Below are positions 51,565-59,635 of a DNA stretch of 64,000 nt, in pieces (within the stretch, counting starts at the first letter, position 1; each line of letters begins with the position of its first letter). The notes under the pieces were generated by a model that saw nothing but the letters and a program-made list of their open reading frames with translations, was not told the DNA's origin and did no database searches. A program made the translations under genes and the position numbers. Origin of the DNA: Actinoplanes philippinensis (GTDB taxonomy: Bacteria > Actinomycetota > Actinomycetes > Mycobacteriales > Micromonosporaceae); the NCBI RefSeq assembly GCF_900113015.1, contig NZ_FONV01000008.1:1-64000 (forward strand), in the 5' to 3' direction.

Positions 51565-51804
51565 TCAGTCCTCCGGGTAGCCGTGCGCGACCAGCACCGC
51601 CAGCAGCCGCTCGTCCCAGGCGACCTGGTCCGCGTCGCGCCAGCGGTGGCCGCGGGGGCACTGCCAGTTCGGCGGCCGCACCGGCATCGTGCAGCCGCCC
51701 AGCGCCAGCTCCCCGTGGCGGGCGGCGGCCTGGGCCTCGGCGACCGGCAACCCGAAGATCAGCGGCACGCCGGGCGCCCCGCACTCCGGACACGAAGAAC
51801 TCAT
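51565..51804 (-). CDS. Small zinc-ribbon protein (79 aa)
   Basis: Begins MSSSCPECGAPGVPLIFGLP and later has NWQCPRGHRWRD. The CPEC and CPRGH pairs make a likely zinc-binding ribbon, although the second is Cys-His-like. The ATG is at 51804. No relation to the flanking ABC adaptor or phosphoesterase genes is evident. Function unknown. Confidence 0.72.
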   Translation of the reverse strand: MSSSCPECGAPGVPLIFGLPVAEAQAAARHGELALGGCTMPVRPPNWQCPRGHRWRDADQVAWDERLLAVLVAHGYPED

Positions 51805-51843
51805 TTCCGCACCGTACCCCGCGGCGGGGCGTCCACACCGCGA

Positions 51844-52620
51844 TCAGAGCAGGCGGGTGACGAGCAGGTCGCCGCCCTCGAAGACGCCGCCGTCGATGGC
51901 CAGGACACGGCCCCCGCCGTACCGGAAAGGTCGTCTCGCCTCCGCCCGGCTGAGGCCGAACCCGCTGATCAACGTGCTGTGACCGTGGACGATGAGCGAG
52001 CCGCCGAAGGCGGCGAGAAGGAAGTCGGCCGCCTCCGGCGAATGCAGCTCGCCGCGCCCGCTCACCAGGAAGCAGAAGGTCAGCCACTCGCCCGGATCGG
52101 TGCCGGCCAGATGCCCGGCGACCGCCTTGTTCACCGCCTCGACCGTGTCGCCGAACTCCAGATAGCGGGTGCTGTCGCAGTGCATCAGCAGGTGACCGTC
52201 CACCAGCGCCATCGCCGGCAGCGCCCGCAGCCAGGCCAGATGCTCGGCGGTCAGGCGGCGCATGTCGTCCTCGCGGCCGCCGAGCGTCATCCAGGCGCCC
52301 CAGTAGCCGTCGGCGCGCGCCGCCCAGCCCGGCACCGGCGCCGCCCCGAACCGGTGCGCGGCCAGCAGATGCGCCTCGTGGTTGCCGAGCAGCGCGCCGA
52401 CCTCGCCGCCGGCCGCGGCGGCCTGCCCGCTGATCCGGCGGATGTCGTCGACCACCCCGATCCCGTCCGGGCCGCGGTCGAAGTAGTCGCCGAGCACCCA
52501 CAGCCGGGCGTCGGCGCCGCACCAGTCCCCGGTGCTGTCGATCAGCCCGGAGTCGCGCAGGGCGGCCCGGAACTCGGCACGATGGCCGTGCATGTCGCTG
52601 GCGGCGAAAAGGGGGCGCAC
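51844..52620 (-). CDS. Calcineurin-like metallophosphoesterase (258 aa)
   Basis: Dimetal phosphoesterase motifs: ASDMHGH (D-x-H), LGDYFDRGPDG (G-D-x-x-D-R-G), LLGNHEAHL (G-N-H-E) and a late VHGHS. This set matches PPP/bis(5'-nucleosyl)-tetraphosphatase-type enzymes. The GTG is at 52620. It is the distal member of a minus-strand run behind the GGDEF-EAL gene, 43 bp away. Substrate not predictable. Confidence 0.9.
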   Translation of the reverse strand: MRPLFAASDMHGHRAEFRAALRDSGLIDSTGDWCGADARLWVLGDYFDRGPDGIGVVDDIRRISGQAAAAGGEVGALLGNHEAHLLAAHRFGAAPVPGWAARADGYWGAWMTLGGREDDMRRLTAEHLAWLRALPAMALVDGHLLMHCDSTRYLEFGDTVEAVNKAVAGHLAGTDPGEWLTFCFLVSGRGELHSPEAADFLLAAFGGSLIVHGHSTLISGFGLSRAEARRPFRYGGGRVLAIDGGVFEGGDLLVTRLL

Positions 52621-52663
52621 GGCCGGGGACTATAGCCCGTCGATGTGTCGATGTTGTTGAGGG

Positions 52664-54925
52664 TCACGGGGTGAGGACCGGTGCGGTGAGCAGCGCGGTG
52701 ATGTCGGCGGCCGGCACGGGGCGGGCGAAGTAGTAGCCCTGTGCGTATCGGTAGCCGAGCGCGTGCAGACGGTCAGCCTGATCGCGGGTCTCGACACCCT
52801 CGGCGACCGCCCGCAGCCCGAGCGTGCTGGCGATCGTGCTCAGCGACGAGGCGATCGCCTCCTGCTCGGCGGTGCCGTTCAGGTCGTCGATGAACGACTT
52901 GTCCACCTTGAGCGTGGTGACCGGGCAGGTGCGCAGCAGGGTCAGCGAGCTGTGCCCGGTCCCGAAGTCGTCGAGAGCCAGACCGACCCCTAGCTCACGC
53001 AGTTCGCGTACCGTCTCGAGGGCCGCGCCGCCGGCGAAGACGGCGGTCTCGGTGATCTCGATGGTGATCCGGTCCGGGGTGAGCCCGTGCCGGTGCAGCG
53101 CGCCGGCCACCAGCCCGGGCAGGTCCGGGTCGAGCAACTGCCGCGCCGACACGTTGATGTTGACCCGCGGCCCGGCGGCGCCGTGCTCCCGCTGCCAGGC
53201 CGCCGCGTCGGCGCACGCCTGGTCGAGGATCCACGCGCCCAGGTCGATGATCAGGCCGCTGTGCTCGGCGACCGGGATGAACTCGGCCGGCGAGACCACC
53301 GGCTGGTCCACCGGATGCCAGCGGATCAGCGCCTCGACCCCGGTGACCAGGCCGCTCGGCAGCTCCACGATCGGCTGGTAGAGCAGCCGGAACTCGCCCA
53401 GCTCCAGGCCCCGGCGCAGCGCGGCGGACAGCTCGGCGTGGTGCTGCGCGGTCGCGTCCAGGGCGCTGCTGTGCTCCCGCGCCCGGTCCGCGCCGGTGTA
53501 CTTGGCCGCCTGCAACGCCAGCTCGGCGCGGCGCAGCAGGTCCGGCACGTCGTCGCCGGCGCCGGTGGCCACCCCGGCGGTCACCGTCACCAGCAGGTCT
53601 CGGGTGTCCACCCGCAACGGGGTACGGAACGCGTCCACCAGCGCCTCGGCCAGCCCGGTGTCGTCGCCCGGGGCCAGCACGCCGAACTCGTCGCCGAGCA
53701 GCCGGGCCACCACCGTGTCCGCGCCGGTGACCGCGGAGACCCGCTCGGCCGCGGCGCGCAGCAGGGCGTCCCCGGTCTCGTCGCCGAGCTGGTCGTTGAG
53801 GGCCGCGAACCCGTCCAGGTCACAGACCGCGACGGTGGTCGGCGTGCTGCGGCGGGCGAGCGTGGCGGTGAACAGCCGGCGGTTCGGCAGCCCGGTCAGG
53901 TCGTCGCGGTGGGCCTGGTCCTCCAGCCGGTCCAGCAGCATCGCGTTGTCCAGCAGGGCGGTCAGCTGGCGGGTCACCACGAGCACGGTGAGCACCACGG
54001 AGCCGCCGGCCAGGCCGGGCGTCAGGAACCCGTCCCGCACGGTGATGAAGATGAGCAGGGAGGCGACCGCGGCGACCGATACGTACGGCACGAGGCTGAT
54101 GTCGCGCCATGCGTGCCGCCGCCCGGCGGGCATGGTCCGCGCCGGGCCGGAGGTGTTCACCCGGCTCTGCACCCAAGCGGCGAGCGCGAGGAAGAGGCTG
54201 GCCACCGGCAGTGACGCGACGGCGGCGTCCAGGTGCGGCCACGGCGCCAGCACCGGGGCCAGCAGCCAGGCGGCCGGGGACAGCAACCCGATCGGCGCCA
54301 GCGTCCACAGCGCGGGCGCCAGGGCCGGGCCGGACCCGGCCACGCCGGCCTTGATGACCGCCGCCACCGCGGCCGACCCGGTGATCATCACGATCAGCAT
54401 GAACGTCGCCGTGGCGGTGCCACCGGAGGCCGGGTTCGCGATGTGCCAGAGGAAGTGGCTGAAGATGATGGCGGCCGCGGTGGCGACGGTGGCCATGTCC
54501 AGGCAGAGGGCGACGGACGCGCGCCAGGAGCGGCGCGGATGCGGCAGCCGGATCACCGCCACCATGGCGAACCCGGCACCGGCCGCGAAGCAGGCGGCCG
54601 CCACCGGATTCAGCGTCTCGGTGTCCTCGATGAGCAGCCGGCTGCCGAGCTGGACCACCCCGCCGGCGGTGAGACAGGCCACCGCCCAGGTGAGGCGCCG
54701 CCAGAACGCGCGCACCGCCTCCGGTCCGGTGGCGGCGGCGACCCGGCAGGCCACCGCGGCGGTGGCGGTCGCGCCGATGGCGGTCGGCCACAGCACCCAC
54801 GGGGGGACCGGCCACACCATTCCGGCGCCGCCGACCACGACCGCGGCCAGCAGCCAGAGCACCACCAGGGCGAGCATGGCCGCCGGGCGGAGGGTTGGTC
54901 TCGTCACGAGCAGAGAGATCGGCAC
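52664..54925 (-). CDS. Membrane GGDEF-EAL protein, probable c-di-GMP phosphodiesterase (753 aa)
   Basis: Residues ~12-330 carry 8-10 hydrophobic helices forming a membrane sensor. The GGDEF domain (~335-485) has the altered signature L410-GDEF in place of GGDEF, so cyclase activity is doubtful. The EAL domain (~500-753) is intact: EALIRW (531-536), NINVSARQ, EITETAV, LDDFGTGHSS (D652-D653), LKVDKSF (K673) and AEGVE. It should hydrolyse c-di-GMP, perhaps with GTP binding to the GGDEF domain as a regulator. GTG 54925 is the longest start; a GTG at ~54907 or ATG at 54877 is possible. Confidence 0.92.
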   Translation of the reverse strand: MPISLLVTRPTLRPAAMLALVVLWLLAAVVVGGAGMVWPVPPWVLWPTAIGATATAAVACRVAAATGPEAVRAFWRRLTWAVACLTAGGVVQLGSRLLIEDTETLNPVAAACFAAGAGFAMVAVIRLPHPRRSWRASVALCLDMATVATAAAIIFSHFLWHIANPASGGTATATFMLIVMITGSAAVAAVIKAGVAGSGPALAPALWTLAPIGLLSPAAWLLAPVLAPWPHLDAAVASLPVASLFLALAAWVQSRVNTSGPARTMPAGRRHAWRDISLVPYVSVAAVASLLIFITVRDGFLTPGLAGGSVVLTVLVVTRQLTALLDNAMLLDRLEDQAHRDDLTGLPNRRLFTATLARRSTPTTVAVCDLDGFAALNDQLGDETGDALLRAAAERVSAVTGADTVVARLLGDEFGVLAPGDDTGLAEALVDAFRTPLRVDTRDLLVTVTAGVATGAGDDVPDLLRRAELALQAAKYTGADRAREHSSALDATAQHHAELSAALRRGLELGEFRLLYQPIVELPSGLVTGVEALIRWHPVDQPVVSPAEFIPVAEHSGLIIDLGAWILDQACADAAAWQREHGAAGPRVNINVSARQLLDPDLPGLVAGALHRHGLTPDRITIEITETAVFAGGAALETVRELRELGVGLALDDFGTGHSSLTLLRTCPVTTLKVDKSFIDDLNGTAEQEAIASSLSTIASTLGLRAVAEGVETRDQADRLHALGYRYAQGYYFARPVPAADITALLTAPVLTP

Positions 54926-54944
54926 CCGGCGCTCACCGGTTGAG

Positions 54945-56288
54945 TCAATGGGCGATCAGCAAACTCTTTTGCACCTTTCCCATCGCGTTGCGGGGCAGGC
55001 CGTCCACCAGATGCACGGCCCGCGGGCGCTTGTGCGCGGCCAGCCGGGCGGCCACGAAGTCGATCAGGTCGGCCGGCGCGACCGGATCGGCGACCACGAA
55101 CGCGGTGATCTGCTCGCCCAGATCCGGATGCGGGATCCCGACCACGGCGGCCTCCCGGACGGCCGGGTGCAGCAGCAGGGCGTCCTCCACCTCACCGGCG
55201 CCGACCCGGTAGCCGCCCGTCTTGATCAGGTCGGTGGAGGCCCGGCCGACGATCCGGTGCCATCCGTCCGGGGCGATGGTCGCCACGTCACCGGTCGGGA
55301 ACCAGCCGCCGGTGAGCTCGGGTGGCCGTACCCCGTCCGGGCTCAGGTAGCCGTCGAGCAGGGTCGGGCCCTGCACCTGCAGGTGGCCGATGGTCACGCC
55401 GTCGGACGGCAGCGGCGCGCCGGACTCGTCGACCAGCCGGGTGCCGACCCCGGGCAGCGGCAGGCCGACCTGGCCGGGACGGCGCTCGCCGCCGGCGCGG
55501 GCGCTCACCGTGATCAGGGTCTCGGTCATGCCGTAGCGCTCCACCGGGGACCGGCCGGTCAGGGCGGCCAGGCCGTCGAAGACCGGAGCCGGGAGCGGGG
55601 CGCTGCCGGAGACCAGCAGGCGCGCCGGGGCCAGGGCGCGGGCGGCGGCCGGGTCGGCGGCGATCCGTGACCAGACGGTGGGCACGCCGAAGTACACGGT
55701 GCCGGGGGCGGCGGCGTACGCCTGCGGGGTGGGACGGCCGGTGTGGATCAGCCGGCAGCCCAGCCGCAGCGGGCCGAGGACGCCGAGGACCAGGCCGTGC
55801 ACGTGGTAGAGCGGCAGGCCGTGGACGAGGGTGTCGTCCGCCGTCCACTGCCAGGCCCCGGCCAGGGCGTCGAGGTCGGCGGCGATCGCCCCGGGGGAGA
55901 TGACGACACCCTTCGGGGCGCCGGTGGTGCCGCTGGTGTAGAGCACGAGCGCGGCGTCCAGCGTTTCCCGGGTGACGGGCAGCTCGGCGAGGTCGCCGCC
56001 GGAGAGCAGCGCCGCCGCGCCCGAGTCCCGCAGGATGTGCGCCCGCTCCAGATCACCGGCGTCCGGTGGGATCGGCACGATCGGGACCCCGGCCAGCAGC
56101 GCCCCGGTCACCGCGACGACAGTGGACAGATCCGGCGTCGCCTCCACGGCGACGATCGGCGCGCCCGCGATCCGGCCGGCCAGACGGGACGCCTGCTCCA
56201 GAAGGTCGTGACGGGACAGCGAGCCCGACGGGGTGACCACCGCGTCCGGCAGGTCGGCGGATTCGTACAGCGAGGCGAGCAGGCGCAT
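54945..56288 (-). CDS. MatB-like malonyl-CoA synthetase / acyl-CoA ligase (447 aa)
   Basis: An adenylate-forming enzyme. P-loop VLYTSGTTGAPKGVVI (A3), PLYHVHGLVLGVLGPLRLG (A4), ERYGMTETLITVSARAGGE (A5), GWFPTGDVATIAPDGW (A7), GRASTDLIKTGGYRVGAGEVE (A8) and a late NAMGKVQKSLL with the adenylation Lys. The QWTADDTLVHGLPLYHVHG stretch and overall layout resemble streptomycete MatB, which makes malonyl- and methylmalonyl-CoA, though the N-terminal domain is short. Malonate specificity is inferred. It is divergent from the ABC exporter, 120 bp apart. Confidence 0.88.
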   Translation of the reverse strand: MRLLASLYESADLPDAVVTPSGSLSRHDLLEQASRLAGRIAGAPIVAVEATPDLSTVVAVTGALLAGVPIVPIPPDAGDLERAHILRDSGAAALLSGGDLAELPVTRETLDAALVLYTSGTTGAPKGVVISPGAIAADLDALAGAWQWTADDTLVHGLPLYHVHGLVLGVLGPLRLGCRLIHTGRPTPQAYAAAPGTVYFGVPTVWSRIAADPAAARALAPARLLVSGSAPLPAPVFDGLAALTGRSPVERYGMTETLITVSARAGGERRPGQVGLPLPGVGTRLVDESGAPLPSDGVTIGHLQVQGPTLLDGYLSPDGVRPPELTGGWFPTGDVATIAPDGWHRIVGRASTDLIKTGGYRVGAGEVEDALLLHPAVREAAVVGIPHPDLGEQITAFVVADPVAPADLIDFVAARLAAHKRPRAVHLVDGLPRNAMGKVQKSLLIAH

Positions 56289-56408
56289 GACCGGATCCTA
56301 CGAAAAGGCGACCGCCCGCCCCCTTGCCGCGCTGGCATCCACACACCGTTCGTTGTCGCTCCCCGAAACCCCTGCCTACGGTCAGATCTCCTGGTGAGAG
56401 GGGACACG

Positions 56409-58145
56409 ATGGCCGGCTGGCGGGACCTGGGCCGGCTGGCCCGCGGCTATCGCGGCCCGATCGCCGGCGCCGCCGCCCTCAGCCTCCTGGGCACCCTGCT
56501 GGCGCTCACCCAGCCGCTGCTGGCGCGGGCGGCCGTCGACGGCGCCGCCGCCGGGCAGCTGCGGTGGCCGGTGCTCGGGGCGCTGACCGCGCTGTTCGCC
56601 GCGCACGCGTCGGCTCTGGCGCTGGGCCGGTACGTGCAGGCGCACACCGGCGAGACGATGACCCGTGACCTGCGTCGCACCCTGACCGGGCATCTGCTGC
56701 GGGTACGGATCGCCGCCTTCGACGACCGCCGCGTCGGCGACCTGATCGCCCGCGCGTGCGGCGACACCACAGTGGTGAAGACCCTGATCGCGCAGAGCCT
56801 CGGCACCGGGCTGGCCGGGGTGGCCGGGCTGGCCGCCGCGGTCGCCCTGCTCGCCTGGCTGGACCCGTGGCTGCTGGCCACGGTGATGGTGCTGTTCGGT
56901 GGCTCGTTCGCGGCGCTGCTCGCCGTGGTGCGCCGGGTGCGGATCGCGTCGCGTACCGCCCAGAACGCCGAAGGCGCCCTGCTCGCCGACCTGGAACGGG
57001 CCCTCGGCGGGATCCGGCTGGTCCGCGCCTGCCGGGCCGAGCCGCTCGAAGCCGCACGCCTGGACACCTCGGCCGGGCGCGCCTACCTGGCGAACCTGCG
57101 GATGGCCGGCATGGTCGCGCTCAGCGGGCCGGCCAACGACCTGGCGGTCAGCGGCGCGTTCCTGGCGGTGCTACTGTCCGGCGCCGCCCGGGTGTCGTCC
57201 GGCGCGATGACCCTCGGTGACCTGGTCGCGTTCACGCTCGCCATGACGTATCTCGCCGCGCCCGTCTACGAGATCTTCCAGGCGGTCAGCGCCGTCCAGC
57301 AGGGCGCCGGGGCGCTGCAGCGGATCACCGAGGTGCTGGCCCTGCCGGTGGAACGGGACCGGCCGGTCGCGGTCGCCGCCGTCCGCTCCGGCGCCCGCCC
57401 GGCCCGGCCGGTGCTGGAGTTCCGGGACGTCTGGTTCGGTTACCGGCCCGGCGCCCCGGTGCTGCGCGGTGTCGGGTTCACGGTGCCGGCCCGCGGGCAG
57501 GTCGCCCTGGTCGGGCCGTCCGGCGCCGGGAAGTCGACGATCTTCGCGCTGGCCGAGCGGTTCTACGAGCCGGACCGCGGATCGGTGCTGCTGCACGGGC
57601 GCGACGCGCGGTTCACCCCGTACGCCCGGCATCGCGCCGCCGTCGGCCTCGTCGAACAGGACAGCCCTCTGCTCGCCGGAACGCTCCGTGACAATCTCCT
57701 CTACGGCGCCGGCCCGGTCACCGATCGTGAGATCCACCGTGTCCTCGCCATGACCGGCCTCACCCGCGTCGCCGCCGAACTCCCCGCCGGCCTCGACACC
57801 CCCGTCGGCGACCACGGCCGTCGCCTCTCCGGCGGCCAGCGCCAGCGCGTCGCCATCGCCCGCTGCCTGCTCGCCCGGCCCGACCTGATCCTGCTCGACG
57901 AGCCCACCGCCCACCTCGACCCGGACAGCGAACGCGCCCTCACCACCACCCTCCACGAGGTCGCCGAGGTGTGCGCCCTCATGGTCATCGCGCACCGCTT
58001 CTCCACCGTCCGCGCCGCCACCAGCATCCTGGTCCTCGACCGCGGCGCGATCACGGCCACCGGCACCCACAGCGAGTTGCTGCTCGCCAGCCCTTACTAC
58101 CGACGCCTGGCGGCGCAGACCCCGACCCCGCAGATGTACGGGTGA
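56409..58145 (+). CDS. ABCB-type half-transporter, exporter (578 aa)
   Basis: A fused permease-ATPase. The six-helix domain (~15-300) includes coupling segment TAQNAEGALLADLERALGGIRLVRA. The ATPase (~335-575) has Walker A GPSGAGKST, Q-loop LVEQDSPLLAGTLRDNLLYG, signature LSGGQRQRVAIARCL, Walker B LILLDEPTAHLD and H-loop IAHRFST. It would work as a homodimer unless a partner exists elsewhere. ATG 56409 follows GAGAGGGGA. The closest class exports lipids, peptides or drugs. Confidence 0.94.
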   Translation: MAGWRDLGRLARGYRGPIAGAAALSLLGTLLALTQPLLARAAVDGAAAGQLRWPVLGALTALFAAHASALALGRYVQAHTGETMTRDLRRTLTGHLLRVRIAAFDDRRVGDLIARACGDTTVVKTLIAQSLGTGLAGVAGLAAAVALLAWLDPWLLATVMVLFGGSFAALLAVVRRVRIASRTAQNAEGALLADLERALGGIRLVRACRAEPLEAARLDTSAGRAYLANLRMAGMVALSGPANDLAVSGAFLAVLLSGAARVSSGAMTLGDLVAFTLAMTYLAAPVYEIFQAVSAVQQGAGALQRITEVLALPVERDRPVAVAAVRSGARPARPVLEFRDVWFGYRPGAPVLRGVGFTVPARGQVALVGPSGAGKSTIFALAERFYEPDRGSVLLHGRDARFTPYARHRAAVGLVEQDSPLLAGTLRDNLLYGAGPVTDREIHRVLAMTGLTRVAAELPAGLDTPVGDHGRRLSGGQRQRVAIARCLLARPDLILLDEPTAHLDPDSERALTTTLHEVAEVCALMVIAHRFSTVRAATSILVLDRGAITATGTHSELLLASPYYRRLAAQTPTPQMYG

Positions 58146-58159
58146 CCCCGTCCCCACCC

Positions 58160-58250
58160 GCACCACCCCGTCCCGTGGCTCCCCTCGCGACGGGGCTGCC
58201 CCCTTCCGCCCACCAGCGCCCCTTTCGGGCGGCAGCCGTTGGTCACCGTC
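58160..58250. repeat. Long inverted repeat, left arm
   Basis: 91 bases that match the reverse complement of 58403-58494 at ~85% with one indel. Shared words include CACCACCCCGTCCCGT, CGCGACGGGGCTGCCC and CCGCCCACCAGCGCCC. It lies just after the ABC exporter stop. Confidence 0.85.
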
Positions 58251-58353
58251 CCACCCTGTCCCGACGGTTCCGCCCCGCGGGTGGCCGGCTGGGCGGGGGC
58301 CGGTTCGGTGGACACCCGGGGCCGCCGGGAGCCGGTAGGGCGGCTGGTTCTGG

Positions 58354-58380
58354 AGCTGCCCGAAGGCCCTTTCGGCAGCT
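58354..58380. repeat. Hairpin inside the long inverted repeat
   Basis: AGCTGCCCGAA (58354-58364) pairs with TTCGGCAGCT (58371-58380) with one bulged C. It is located near the inner end of the 152-bp spacer. Confidence 0.65.
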
Positions 58381-58402
58381 TGGAGGGCCAGCCGGGCGGG
58401 GT

Positions 58403-58494
58403 GACGGTGACCGGTGGCCGCCGCCCGATGCGGGCGCTGGTGGGCGGGAGTGGGCAGCCCCGTCGCGGCGGGGAGTTACGGGACGGGGTGGTGC
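58403..58494. repeat. Long inverted repeat, right arm
   Basis: Partner of 58160-58250. The arms could fold into a ~90-bp imperfect stem or act as ends of an element. The whole 58146-58797 interval (652 bp) otherwise shows no confident gene; only a weak minus-strand frame overlaps it. Confidence 0.85.
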
Positions 58495-58733
58495 TGGTGG
58501 GGAGGGGTGGCCGTACCTCTGAGGGGTGTAGTTCCCACGGGCTTCGGTGGGGTTTTACCAACAGCGGGCGCACGGCCGCGGCCGGTGGGACGCGGTCGCG
58601 GAGGCCGTCGCGGAAGCCGCCGGTGGTGTTCGGCGACGCCGAGGAGGTGCCGGCTGTCGGCGAGTCCGGCGGTGCGGTGAGCGGGCGGGAGGTGGTCGCC
58701 GAGGGCGGTGATGTCGTGAGTTCGGGTCAGCAT
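58476..58733 (-). CDS. Doubtful small open frame (85 aa)
   Basis: The first ~42 codons (MLTRTHDITALGDHLPPAHR onward) use G or C at nearly every third position, like real genes here, and the ATG is at 58733. The second half turns into Arg/Pro-rich sequence and ends inside the right arm of the inverted repeat. It may be the 5' remnant of a gene truncated by the repeat, or chance. No SD is obvious. Confidence 0.25.
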   Translation of the reverse strand: MLTRTHDITALGDHLPPAHRTAGLADSRHLLGVAEHHRRLPRRPPRPRPTGRGRAPAVGKTPPKPVGTTPLRGTATPPHQHHPVP

Positions 58734-58797
58734 GCCGCAACGATGAGGTCGTGCCTTGCCGCGTCCTGTCAGCGGGCCGCCGCCGGGCGGGGTGAGG

Positions 58798-59484
58798 TCA
58801 GCCGGGGAAGGAGGCCAGTTCCTTGACGGCGGTGGCCAGGCGCAGGTCGTGACCGGAGTGGATCAGCTCGCGGCAGTCGTGGTCGCCGTCGGTGGCGAGG
58901 CGGCGGATGTCGTGGATGGCGGCGCTGATCCGGTCGCGGACCTCGCGGACCATGTCGGCGGCGGTGCCGCGCCAGCCGTACGCGTCGAGCAGCATCCGCA
59001 GGCGCCGGGGGCGGTCGGTGAGGTCGGTCCAGCCGTCGTCGGCGGCGTCGCCGCGGGCGGTGAGCGGCACCCAGGCGAAGGCGGTGAACGCGAGGTCGGC
59101 GTCGCGGCTGACCGGGCCGGCGAAGTCCCAGCCGACGAAGCCGGTGAGACGGCGGCCGGCGCGGGTCGCGTTGTACGGCGCGGCGTCGTTGTGCCCGATG
59201 ATCAGGCCGGGTTCCCAGGCGCCGCCCTTGCGCCACCGCGCGTCGGCGGGGGGCACGAAGTCGGCGACCGCCTCGTGGTACTCGCGGAGCCACTGGGCGA
59301 CCTGCCAGAGCGTGTCGTCCTCACGGGTCCACTCGGGCCAGGGCATGGCGGCGCTCGTCGCGGTGCCGTCGACGGGTGGGGCGCCGTCGAAGTCCGAGTC
59401 CTCGAGATGGCGCAGCAAGGCCCGTACCGCGGGGGCCCAGGGTTCCTCGACCGGGACGCCGGGTAACTCCGCGTCGATGTTCAT
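58798..59484 (-). CDS. APH-family phosphotransferase with shortened N-lobe (228 aa)
   Basis: Aminoglycoside-phosphotransferase/choline-kinase fold C-lobe: GLIIGHNDAAPYNATR (catalytic H-N-D...N, Brenner motif) and LTGFVGWDFAGPVSRDADLAF (the metal-binding D of the IDWD motif). The preceding LRHLEDSDFDGAP is normal, but the stretch that usually carries the hinge and N-lobe strands is largely missing. No nucleotide-clamp Lys is obvious. ATG 59484 has GGAGG 6 nt upstream. It may be a degraded or specialised kinase; substrate unknown. Confidence 0.78.
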   Translation of the reverse strand: MNIDAELPGVPVEEPWAPAVRALLRHLEDSDFDGAPPVDGTATSAAMPWPEWTREDDTLWQVAQWLREYHEAVADFVPPADARWRKGGAWEPGLIIGHNDAAPYNATRAGRRLTGFVGWDFAGPVSRDADLAFTAFAWVPLTARGDAADDGWTDLTDRPRRLRMLLDAYGWRGTAADMVREVRDRISAAIHDIRRLATDGDHDCRELIHSGHDLRLATAVKELASFPG

Positions 59485-59580
59485 GATCAACCTCCGGGGT
59501 GGACGGTAGTCCGGAGATCATCGATCATGCATCGGCCTGTTGTCCGACCGGAAGCTGCCGGATGAAGGAAATCATGCAGG

Positions 59581-59620
59581 TCCGTGTCTCGTGGCTCACC
59601 GGGAGGCCACGAGACACGGA
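59581..59620. terminator. Strong terminator before fadB end
   Basis: TCCGTGTCTCGTGGC (59581-59595) and GCCACGAGACACGGA (59606-59620) form a perfect 15-bp stem with a 10-base loop. It lies 15 bp beyond the fadB stop and terminates the fadA-fadB operon. Confidence 0.9.
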
Positions 59621-59635
59621 TCACGCGTCACGGCG

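Noticed and set aside
58476..58733. Confident small gene inside the repeat-containing gap
   Set aside because: Only the first half is coding-like and there is no clear SD; listed as a low-confidence feature and not as a firm gene.
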